From contig CAJNOQ010001640.1 in NCBI GenBank assembly GCA_905250885.1, forward strand, positions 1-29,791: a stretch of DNA of 29,791 bases, in the 5' to 3' direction. The DNA is from Didymodactylos carnosus. Taxonomy: Eukaryota > Rotifera > Eurotatoria > Philodinida > Philodinidae. Each line of letters opens with the position of its first letter. Within the stretch, counting starts at the first letter, position 1. The position numbers were made by a program, and so were the translations under genes. A model generated the notes under the pieces. It had not been told where the DNA came from and did not search any database. It worked only from the letters and a program-made list of their open reading frames with translations. This document shows, one piece after another, positions 10,801-22,600 of the stretch.

Positions 10801-12142
10801 ATCCAGGTTAAATGATATTTCAACAGCGTCATCACCTCAACCAGTTCGATCGAATATAAAATCACGTTCAAGAGCAACAATATTAGATGCAACAGTGTTT
10901 GCTTCGACGTTTCCGATACCTGACTTATATTCTGAAGAAGATATAAAATTAGTGCCACAACAATCACCAAATAACGAAAACCCAACGCTTTTATCAGTTG
11001 AATCGGTGACGGGATCTAGACGCAAAGTAGAATTTATTAGGAATAAATCGCAAGAACAACTACAATCAACACCAATTCTACGAACAACATCAAATGAAGT
11101 ATCACTTGATGATGAAACAATTGCAATAACAACAACGATACCTGTTGTTGATCTACGTTTAACGTTGGAAAAAAATAGAAAACGTATCCAAGAAGAACAA
11201 CCAGTTCCTGATACACCTTCAATAGTAAAAGATGAAACGCCAATTGACGAAAATCAAGTATTATTGACAAAAATTTTAAGTGTTGAGTCCAAGTTTGATC
11301 AAGGAGAGAATATGGAGGAAGTTGAAGAGGAATTAATGGTTACATCGAAAAAACCAATGAAATCAATTGACTCCAAAGATGATCAACGGCGATCTAAACG
11401 TCAGTCGCGATTTAGTTCACATTATTCATCTACAAGACAACAGCACAGGTATATGAATAATGATGATTATAATAAAGGGGCTTAACTGAAAAGGTTATTT
11501 TATTCGTTATTGTAGTAAAGATTATGTAAGAAATGTTACATCGGAAAAAACAAAACAACATTATTCAACAAACCACATACCAACAAACACAATGTATTCG
11601 TCTGATCATCTCTCTGTTCCACATGCTAATCGAATGCATCCATACGGTTTGTAATTGTACTTAAATTTTCGTTCAACTATGCTCTACAACACTCTTATTT
11701 TCCATAGAACTACAACAATATATAGACATGGCTCATTCAAAGCATCATCCAGTAAGTAGTTGTTCACATTTTATTTGAAGTCAATGAATCATAATAATAT
11801 ATTTCTCCCTAGCGACCGAATACGGATGAGACAGATGCTGATCTTCGTGCAAGATTATATCATCAACGACAACGATCGAATATGAGTAAGTTCAAAATTT
11901 AAGACTACCATTATTTTTGCTTGTTAATGATGACGATAAGACTACTATCATTCTCCTATCTGTTTAATTCCTAGTAAAAGTTCTAAATTTTATTTTATGT
12001 GACAGAATCTGTGTCCAATCAGACATTGTTTTTTATCAGGAAAGAGATAAAAACTTTGGTAGAAAGTAGTACAAAAGCTTGTCAGCGTTGCTTCTACCAA
12101 GCAGAAAATGTGAAAACTCCCTACTGCACTGTTGGATTATAA
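7821..12142 (+). CDS. Unrecognised Ser/Arg/Lys-rich, low-complexity protein, about 983 residues, 11 exons
   Basis: Proposed exons: 7821-7849, 8165-8428, 8486-9182, 9248-9384, 9524-9802, 10119-10536, 10706-11448, 11516-11646, 11708-11751, 11813-11885, 12006-12142. Every junction is GT-AG and keeps the frame, which strongly supports the middle exons. The first exon (MITPCEDNSK start) and last exon are the weakest. Residues 98-340 are rich in Ser, Arg, Lys and His, with a near-pure Ser tract at about 262-285 followed by Lys/Arg clusters. Residues about 470-510 are a charged helix (HKEREVALKEMELIQREKQF) likely to form a coiled coil. The rest looks disordered, with acidic and basic patches. The last exon adds CQRC and a final Cys, a possible but unproven metal site. 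Alternatives at the end are an acceptor at about 11986 or readthrough to a stop at 11900. Such composition is common in nuclear RNA-processing or chromatin proteins, but I recognise no family. Confidence 0.72.
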
Positions 12143-12236
12143 CATTGAACATATATAACATAGTAATAAGATATTGTAATAATTTTTAAAACTCGTGTCT
12201 AAAAACATGTCTAAAACTGTCTGCTACTAGTCCATT

Positions 12237-12320
12237 CAGTAGCTGTAAACACCAAATTTATATTGAAATTTGGTGAAATTTGGTCAATCACAATTTCACC
12301 CCGAAAGTTTACAGCTACTG
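12237..12320. repeat. 84-bp miniature inverted-repeat sequence
   Basis: CAGTAGCTGTAAAC at 12237-12250 is the exact complement of GTTTACAGCTACTG at 12307-12320. The interior has short direct AAATTTGGT repeats (12250-12285). It has no coding capacity and no clear target duplication. It is either a very small MITE remnant or a simple hairpin in the downstream flank of the preceding gene. Confidence 0.6.
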
Positions 12321-13627
12321 ATAAAAAACCCTCGGGAAACCACAAAAATCCTCGTATATAAACTTTATACTTCAAACTTCCTTTTCCTTCGGAAAACGGA
12401 CAAGTCCTAGGAAGTTTTCACAAAAGATTCTACGGAAAGTAACGAACAACATATAAATAATGAATGAACATTTTTCGATCAATTCGGTAATCTACAAACT
12501 AACCAGTAGGGAAACCATTATGTTCATTATCGACTTTTTAACGAAATGCTGCGTAAAAAATTTCATAGTTTCATTCAAATGAGCAAATATTTTCGCCGAC
12601 CATTCGAAGGACAGATTTGCTAAGAGGTCAAACGAATCATACGTAATAACCCTTCCACACAAAACATTGAATAGAATGCACTAAAGATGAACCAATGTGA
12701 TGTGAAATATTTATGTAATAGAAAAGACTCAAGTAAAGACAACTTCGTCAACGCACCTCAACAGATGCACGAAAAACGAAAAAATTTGGCGTAAGCAGAT
12801 TATTTTACCGTTAAACAGTTTTCTGCAACAGAGCCTCTAATAGAAAAAGTCGAAAATTCAAGGATCTAGTCCCTAAATCAATATTTTTATTAGCGTATAA
12901 AAAGTTTTCTGGTCTTCTATCATAAAAAAATGTGCTGTATATATAATTAATAATTTTTTAACGCAACTGTTGAAAAGAACCACGTTAGCTGTATTTCTTT
13001 CTATTTAGAAGGTAATCGACGTTATTCTTAAAATGATCAAAAATTTTCTTTATGACCTATGGCGAAAACAGCAGTCAATCAACTACAATAACATTTTCTT
13101 TTAATATCAAAAGTAGATCATGTTTTATTTTTGTCGTGAAAATAAAAAACAAATTAAACTCTGTCCAGAATGTGTGTATAATCTGGTAGCTTTATGTCCG
13201 TTTGTTTTGACATTGTCTGACTTTAATATGGAATAGTTTCACAGTTCTTTTTTTTTTTTGTTGTCTTCTAATACTAATTTTTCTTGACAAATACTGTTCT
13301 GTTTTCTGTGTGCGTGCTTCTGCCTGCTTTTAAAACGTTTACACATTTAATAAATGAATGGTATTGTTTTGTAACTGTAGTTTGTTTTAAGGAGAATCTC
13401 AAAATGTTTTGAGACAGCAATATTGGAAAATTCTTTTGAAATATCTGAAACATGCTAAAAGTAGTAGATGTAAGTGTATATGATAGTCATCAGTCTAGTC
13501 AATAGTTTAATTATCATAAAGACTATGCATCATTATTCTTTTTTCAAACATAATAAGAAAATTTTTTTTCTATTTCTTTTGTTATTTTTGATAATGATAA
13601 CAAGAAAATAAACAGAAGTTAATTATT
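12321..13627. other. Intergenic between the Ser/Arg-rich gene and GRIPAP1
   Basis: I find no supported exon, RNA gene or sizeable repeat on either strand. A poly-T run lies at about 13249-13259. The stretch should contain the GRIPAP1 promoter and 5' UTR toward its end. The last 80 nt before the ATG are very AT-rich with no diagnostic motif. Confidence 0.5.
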
Positions 13628-16600
13628 ATGTCATTGTCAGACGAAGAATTTCAACGTTTTCAGGTAAAAATAATAAGAGTTTATCTTCTCTTTTAATTAT
13701 TTAGTTATGTTTCTTTTATAGAATCAATTAGTTGAATTAAAAACAAAAAATTATCAACTAGAAGAACAAAATAAAAAAATTTCAGATGGTAAAAGAAAAC
13801 ACTTTTTTTTAAAAATACTAATCTAATATTTTCATTTTTTATTTAGAAAACACACACCTTCGAACACAAATTGAAAATATAGACAAAGATAGTATAAGAC
13901 TTCCAACTAAAGTAAAAAATTTATCTTGTTCATATATAGAATTATGGTAAACATATTTTTTCATTTTTTTTGTTTTTTAAATTACGAAAAATAAGTGGAC
14001 GTGATGCAGATGTAGTTACAGATGAAGCGAAGTTACAGCGTGAAAATGATGTTTTAAATAGGAAATTACATACGCAAGAAGAAGATTTTAAATTACAAAA
14101 TGAAACTATGATGAGAGAATTAAACGATGTAAGTGACTTAACAATTCTTATTGTTCTTTTATACTCTTCTATATCTTATATTCGCAAGAAGATTATATCT
14201 TATTGATCATTAAACTCTTATTAGAAAACTACTTATTTAAAGAAGTACTGATATGTTTTTGTTATTCTAACATTTTCAAACACAGTAGGACGATCTTAAC
14301 TGTCTATATAATAGAAAAAAATGATCATTCTCAACGATTAAATCAGAATACTGAATGTCAAATAAAAGATTTTTGTCTGATAAGACTACAGTTGGAAGAG
14401 TATGTCTTTTATCTACTGATATGTGTCGAATTTTTTTGTTGTTTATCTAATAAGATATGGCTGCCATTGAACTGTTGAAAGATTAGTCTACCAGAAAAAA
14501 ACAAAAAAAGAACTTATAAACGAGAGATATGTCGAGATTTCCTACAACAAAATAGATAAATACACAAGAGTAGAAATAGACTAAAAATAAATATTGCAAT
14601 TATTAATGTGATTTTAAGAATATTTTGATGGTTATCTGATAATAACGATGTTGAAAACCATTGTTTCAAACCATAATGGTAAGGTATCTGATATGAATTT
14701 GTTGATAATGATGTCAAATTTATTTTTTGTACTAATTTTGGTGTTCTATTTAAATTAGTACTCTCTGTAGTCGTTCGAGTAATGTATTTATCACGTGTAG
14801 GAATAATACTAGTCACTATTGTTGATGGTGACGAATAAACATGAGAATTAAATTTTACAGAATGTTTTTGATTGTAGTCATTAAACAATTTAGACGTGGT
14901 AGTTATTGTAGAAGTTGATAAAATACTTTTATGAGTTGAATATGGAATATGTTGTTGTAATTTGTGTTTATTCTCTAATTCATACTGCATATTATAATGA
15001 TCTCTTTCTCGTTGTTTTTGATCGTTTTCATTTGATATAATTCTCTATATAATGAAAAAGAATAAACAAACATATGGTATTACGGCTAGAGAATGGTGGA
15101 TGACGACTAAGAAAAGTTCTATTAGACATTGAAACAAAAAATATGGTTTTCCTTTCGATAAAGATACATTTTTTTACTTGAAAAGCAGACTTACTCTCGG
15201 AGGCCATATATATGGATGATGTTGCTCTTCTTCGTAGTAAGACAAATTCTTGCGATTATAATTGTATGGAATGATACGTGCATCGGTAGTTACTGTTGTC
15301 GAGGATAACGGTAGAGTTGTTGTTATTTTCTCGAAATTTTGGTAACGAAAGTCTTGTTGTGAACTTGAACGTGATGAATAAACATGAGAATCAAATTTTA
15401 CAGAATGTTTTTGATTGTAGTCATTAAACAATTTAGACGTGGTGGTTACTGTAGAAGTTGATGAAATACTTTTATAAGTTGAAGGCATATTATAATGATC
15501 TCTTTCTCGTTGTTTTTGATCGTTTCCATTTGATATAATTCTCTATATAATGAAAAAGAATAAACAAACATATGGTATTACGGCTAGAGAATGGTGAATG
15601 ACGACTAAGAAAAGTTCTATTAGACATTGAAACAAAAAATATGGTTTTCCTTTCGATAAAGATACATTTTTTTACTTGAAAAGTAGACTTACTCTCGGAG
15701 GCCATATATATGGATGATGTTGCTCTTCTTCGTGGTAGGACAAATTCTTGCGATTATAATTGTATGGAATGATACGTGCATCGGTAGTTACTGTTGTCGA
15801 GGATAACGGTAGAGTTGCTGTTATTTTCTCGAAATTTTGGTAACGAAAGTCTTGTTGTGAACTTGAACGTGATTGTGAGAGGTATGGTATTGTGACGTTA
15901 ATAGTAGCAATATTTAATGTTTCTTCTCGACGGATGTCATTATTATTAACAGCTGATAATAAGACATTTGTTAACGAACGATTGTTAGTAGTACTATTGT
16001 CAATATTGTTTACAAGTATGGATTCAGTCGTTTCTAATCGAGGATATATTTGATTATGATTGTCTGATAACTTTGACGGTTTTTCTGTGATAGATTCGTA
16101 ATTTATTGTATTTTTGTTAAATTCTATTCGTCTTTGTTCCGAATTGATAGCATTTGGTATTTGATGTATGTGAGCGTAGTGTTGTAATTCTCTATGATAA
16201 TGTTCAGATGGACTTAAATAATTAATTAATATTGAATCAAAACTTTTTGTACATTCTGTTTATGATTTTACTAAGAAATTCGTCATTTCAATGAAAAAAC
16301 TCATGATTTATTTAAAAATATATATCGAGAAGGATTGACTCGAGAAGGATAGACGTAAATTGATATTTTTCATCTTTCATTTAGATATATAAACAGCAGT
16401 CAGCTATACATAATCTAGACGGAAGGTTTTTGTTGTACTACACACTTTTAAAAATAACAGAATTAGATAAAAACACTCAACACTACTCTAGACTAATTCT
16501 GTCGATAATGTGAAATGAATCTGTTATTATTACAATTATGAGAAGGTTATCTTCTGACATAATTCAAGCTTTTCTCATTAACATTTAGTCAACACTAATT

Positions 16601-19600
16601 TCCTACCTTCTGTCTTATTCTATTATTACATTTTTATTATTACATTTACATTTTTTGTATTTTAATTATCATCCTATTATACACCTAGATTGGATTGTTA
16701 TAGTACAAAATATCCTACACACAACTTCGTTTTACCTTAAATCAAGATTTGTGTTGTGACTTTGTCCACTATTACTATCGTCAGATATTGACTGTTCAAC
16801 ATAAAAATGACATGTTGCATTGAGAACATGAAGTGTTTTTGATTGTTTCATATTACAATTGTCCATAATTGATTTCCATATCTCTTTTTCATATAAATAA
16901 AATAAACATTTTGTTAAATTATCTTCTGTTGTTAATATTACTGTAATATCTAACGGTAAATATTTTATCATTTCAATATATTCAAAATGAATAACAAATG
17001 CTGTTATATCAACAAAACGATTTGTATAATTAACATGTTCAATAAAACGTTTTGTTATATTTATTTGTTTATTTAATATAATATCAACATGAATTTTTTT
17101 ATAATCATTTATAGTTACATATTGATATAAATCAATAATAATCCATGGTAAAGGTTTAGTAGTACGACATACAAATGTAAAGTCAATTTCAGCTGGTGTT
17201 ATATATATTAATTCATAATTATTATGTTTTAATTGACATTTATGTTCAATTAATTTTTCACTATTTGGTACAGGTATAAATATTTGTTCTTTTGTTTGAT
17301 TATTACAATAATGAAACCAAACTGTATTATAATTAACAATACCTAAACGATAATTATTACCTATTGTTATTTGAATATGAATGATAAACACATTGAATAA
17401 TACGACAATGAGTGAAAATATTTGATAGTCCATAATTTATTCAATTTCACTTTAGATTATTAAAACCATGATCGATGCTACTAAAAAATAATAATACGAT
17501 ATAAAATGAGTTTCATAAGAATTTTTTAAATTGTATCAGAGAATAATCTTACGATAGATAACAATTTTTATCTTGTACTACAATGAAAAATATCTACAAA
17601 TTGGTTTATAAACATTCATTTCTAGTTCAAATTGAGTGATATCTCTGATATGCCTGTATTATTGATTAAAAATAATGTGTAAAATATACATAATATTAAG
17701 AAGAAAAAAAAGAAAATAAAACAATTCACAAAATAGAATTTTATACATAACTTACTATTAGGTAAAATAATTTGTCAAATTAATTTAATTATCGACTATT
17801 TGTACAGTTGTTTAATATTTTGTGTTTTTTATCATTTAAAATTTTATAATTGTTTTTTTTATTACATGTAGATATACATAAGATATGGTGAAAAAAACAC
17901 AAGTCTATGTTATTATTATTATATTACATATTTGAAGTGAAAAAAAAAACGTCTTTAAACAAAAATTCATTATTTGAAGATGATAATTTCTCACTTATCG
18001 ATTGTATTAGATATTCGTCAAAGTCGATTAATATATGACTTGACAGAAAACATTCACATTGATTGTCTTAATTAAAAATAAAAATGAAACACAAAAATTA
18101 TTATATCCAAACAATATATATATGTATATATCATGAATGATTAGCTTTACAGACGTCTGATCATGTCTATTTGTTTCAAAGATAATGTAAAAAATAATAA
18201 ACGAAAAAACATATATAATGAGAAATTGTTTTATGTTCTTACATGTTTACTGTAACAAGTACAAGAAAAAGTGTCATAAGATATCTAGTTTTCAATGACG
18301 CTGAAAAATATATAGTCTGTTTATTATTGTAATAGAGTATTCCTAACATATATTTTTTTTAGGTGTTTTTTTATTCTACTAGTAAAAATGTTATTCCCAA
18401 GTGATCGTTTATAAAAATAGTTTGTTTTTCTAATTTATTTTATACAATCCATTTAATTAATCTCTGATTCTAATACTTTTGGGAGTAAGACACTCCTCGA
18501 TACATATATATATATATATATATACTAGTGATTCATAATAAAGAGTTGAATCGTTTTGTTTAAAAAAAAGTGAAGAAGAAATATTATTCAAAATCAATAG
18601 TCACTAGAGTATTTGAAGTTCTATTTTCTTATTTATTTTTGAAGATAAATAAAAATTGAACTTGAAAACATATTTTGATTTCGTGTTTGACTAACGCACG
18701 GGGAGAGATTAATTATGTTAATTATAAACAAAGTTAAACATCCTAATTATCAATAAACATTAAGTTAAATTTTTTTAAACAATGTTAAGTTACATTTCTT
18801 CTCATTAGAACTATTTCATAACTATCTCTTTCAATAACAATAACAACAATCACAATGTTTGTTTCTTTTTATACTTGACAATAATTTCTAGACAAATGGA
18901 AAGTTATTAATAATAGAAATTGATAAAGAATAGGCGATATTACTTACAAAAGTGACAAACAACAAAAGTATTCTTTTATTTTATTGTCAGTTTTGTTAGT
19001 ATAATACATTCTCATGTGCTATACATTGTTCTACTCATTCATCAATCTATATTGATGACTTTTCCGGAATTATGACAGTATTACGAATAAATGTTTACAT
19101 TATTTAAAATTATATTTAGTTCACTTATGGATCACTGCGTATATGGTGTGATCTAAACTACTCAATCGATATTCAAATGTTTTTGCTGAAATTTTCATCG
19201 GAGGTTATATCAATATATTTAAGAAAAGCCCTCAATAACCTTATGAAGGCTAGTTTTTGTTACGAAGGATTGACCAAAAGTTCGTAGAACGATAAATGCT
19301 CGCTCCCCTCACACCGTGATCAAAACCAGTGGTCAGCTCTAAGTATATTCTGATAGCGCTTGAATTTCTCTATCGTCCTATATATTTGTCTACTGTCCTG
19401 CATTTATCTATTGCAAAAATAACTTGAGTACAATGAAGATACCCTCAATTGACAAGTACGAAAATTCGGTAGTTTTTATGCTTTTTCAAATTATAGATAC
19501 TATGGAAATAAACCTTTCTAAAGGAATTAAACATTCTGATAGAGCTTCCAATTCTCTATCATCCTGTATATTTTTGTTCTATCTTGCATTTCTGTGCTGA

Positions 19601-22600
19601 AGAATAATTTGATTATCATGCAGGCACGCTTGTCAATTGAGGGTGTCTTCATTGTACTCAAATTATTTTTGCAATAGATAAATGCAAGACAGTAGACAAA
19701 TATATAGGACGACAGAGAATTTTCAGCGCTATCAGAATATACTTAGGGCTGACCAAAAGTTTTGATCACGGTGTGAAGAGAGGAGGAATCACCGTTCTAC
19801 AAACTTTTGGTCAACCCTAAGTAAAAGTTAGTTAAAGCACTTTCACTGGAAGTCTCAGAAAGCAGTAGGCTTGTCAAAAATGCATTGCCCAAACTCCGTA
19901 ACACGACCTAGATACGATGAAAAAAGTTCATATTTTGAAATAGGATTAGTATAAGTCGATTATATATAGTCAAAAGTATGCTGTATCACATGTGTAGGCA
20001 TATGCCGGCAAAATGAGAAAAAAATGAAATGAGTCGTTTTCAACAGTCAATAGTAGATTTCATAGTTGATCGTGATTTATACTAGTTAGATCAGTTGATG
20101 CTAACTTGTTTTTTCTGTTATGCTACACACTTTTAAAAATAATAGGATTAGATAAAAACACTTAACACTACTTTAGACTAATTCTGTCGATAATGTAAAA
20201 TGTAATTCTTATAGAGTTTTAATAGAATAATAAACAATATATTTATCATCATTGTTTAGATACGGTCATTTTTAGGAGAAAAGAAAATAGATTAGATTAA
20301 GATAATGGCGCAGTCATTTTATATCTGTATCGATATGACATTAAAATAACTATATTAGAAATACTGCACTTGTATCTGCACGACATGACACTGTTCGATT
20401 AATAACAACAATGACATTTGGCTGAAATGATCGTTATAAGTTTTTTGATCCAATCAGATAATTATACACAGTGTTTGTATTGGCTTTTTATATTAGAAAT
20501 AGAACAAATGAATAAAAAGAAATTCTTTAATTCTTTATAATAGATAGATGTTTACGTTTACTGGATAGTTTGACTGTTGCATAGGAATTTTCTTGCGAAT
20601 ATCATAAATCTAACGTGATCAAACCATGATCAACTTCTATGGTTGAGTTTGCTGCTTTAGATCCAAATTTTCTACATTTTTATCTCAAGATCAGTTTAAG
20701 TGATAATAGTGACTATCATCTCCAACTTATCATTTAATGTGTATTTTTCCCTAATTTTAGCATATGAAAAGAGCCGATGTATTACAAAGTGAATTAAAAT
20801 TATATAAAGAAGGAAAGGTGCATTCTAATGGCGGTCGAGACGGTGATTTCACAGTATCAAGTACAGGCATACTAACAGACGAAAATCGACGTTTAAAAGC
20901 ACAAAATTCTGTTTTGCAAAAGAAAATCGCCGGTACTATTGACGATTTGTTTGTCTGTAATATCACTCCTATTTACAATTCTTACTTTTCTTTTAGAAAT
21001 AACAAACGAGTCAACTTCGAACGATGTTTCCAGTTCAAACAGTGAATCATCGCGCAAAAGCGACAGAGAGACTGAGATCGATGGCAAAGCTGACAGATCT
21101 CAACAGTAATTACACTCGAGAATGAAGTTATCAATAGTTATTCTTATTGTTTTTTTCTCATTTTCTTTCAGTGAGAACGGTGTTGATATTACTCAACAGG
21201 CATCAGATTTTGATGCGAAATCATGTGATAGTAAGCAATGATCTATGTACTGATGTATTTATCCATGACATTAGTATTTTTGATAATTTAAGGCTATACT
21301 ATAAAATTTGAAACTGAACAAGAAGAAAAACGTCTTATACAAGAACAACTACATCAATTAGAAATATCATCGAACGAAAAAATTACACAATTACAAAAAC
21401 AAATAGAAATTGTAATCTTAAAATTTTGCATTCATATAAAATCTACATAATATCTCTCTCATTTTAGTTAAAAGAAAAACTAGATGAAAAACAAAATACT
21501 TGCTTGCAGTTACAGCATGACTATGAGAAAAGAATTCAAGATATAAAGTAATTGAATGAAGACAATCAATTCATCTTTTAGAATGCTCATTTTACATTTT
21601 TTATTATAGTAATGAAGCAACAAATTTAAAAACAATCTATGAACAACAAACTGAAACATTGAAATCAGATAATACACGTTTAACTGATGAAGTTCAAATA
21701 AATCTAAAAGTATAACTATTAATTTAACAGGCGAGCATGATGTTACGTTTATAACTTTTTAGAACAAAGAAGATGATATTGCTCGATATCAAAAACGTGT
21801 GAATGATATGCAAAGTCATATTGATCATTTAGAATCACAAGTAGGTCGTGTGTTACTGCTCGTGTGTGTTTGCTTAACCGCTGCTATTAGATTAAATTTG
21901 CTTTAATCCTTAGATTGGGACTGTATCAGCTGAAAATAATCAACAATTACGCGATTATAATGCTAAACATCAAAAATTACTTGAAGATAAAGAGCTACAA
22001 TTAAGTCAAACAATTGTTGATATTAATTCTACTAAAATTCAATTAGAGGTGTGCTTCCTCTTTTATTTATTTTCTAAATTAGTTATAGTTTATCATTTAA
22101 ATTTTGCTTCAGCATTCCAAAGAAGCTTATGAAACATTGCTCAAAACTGTGCAACATGGAGAAGAACAATTAACAGCAAAAATACAAGAATGTGAACAGA
22201 TGAGCAAAGTATGATTTATCTACAGTCGTTTATTCATTTAACAAACGAAGATTGCTCATTCATACTATCTCAAAAAAAAATCTGTCTTCTTATGAGGAAA
22301 ACTGTTAAACTATTTGGTTTGTTTTTAAATTGCTAAACAGCTTGCTGAACAACGAAAGAAAACAATTGAAGATTTGGCGATGAAATTACAGCAGGAGAAT
22401 GAAAAATATAAATTTGATCATGAAAAATATGAACTAGAAATACAACGTCTTGAAAATCAAATAGGAGAATTAAATGTATGCTAGATAATTTTAATTTTAT
22501 TATTAATATGAAAACATATAATCAATTATAATTTAGATAAAAGATCGTACAATGAAAAGTCTACAAGCAAAATGTAGTGATCTTGAATTAAAAGTAAAAT

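Larger units (their letters stand above)
14129..20760 (+). other. 6.6-kb intron 4 of GRIPAP1, hosting a nested antisense gene and repeats
   Basis: The donor GTAAGT at 14129 and acceptor ATTTTAG at 20760 join two exons in phase 0. The joined protein (REL-NDHMKRADVL) has the same spacing here as the vertebrate protein, so no exon is missing inside. All other introns of the gene are about 50-150 nt. Contents: the antisense membrane-protein gene (14514-17433), an 80-bp repeat pair (16438, 20123), an (AT)n run at 18504 and a foldback at 19270-19814. The parts 17434-19260 and 20203-20755 show no gene that I can support. Confidence 0.85.

Noticed and set aside
14203-14478. 91-codon open frame in GRIPAP1 intron 4
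   Set aside because: Intron-like composition; the GRIPAP1 alignment shows no missing exon at this point.
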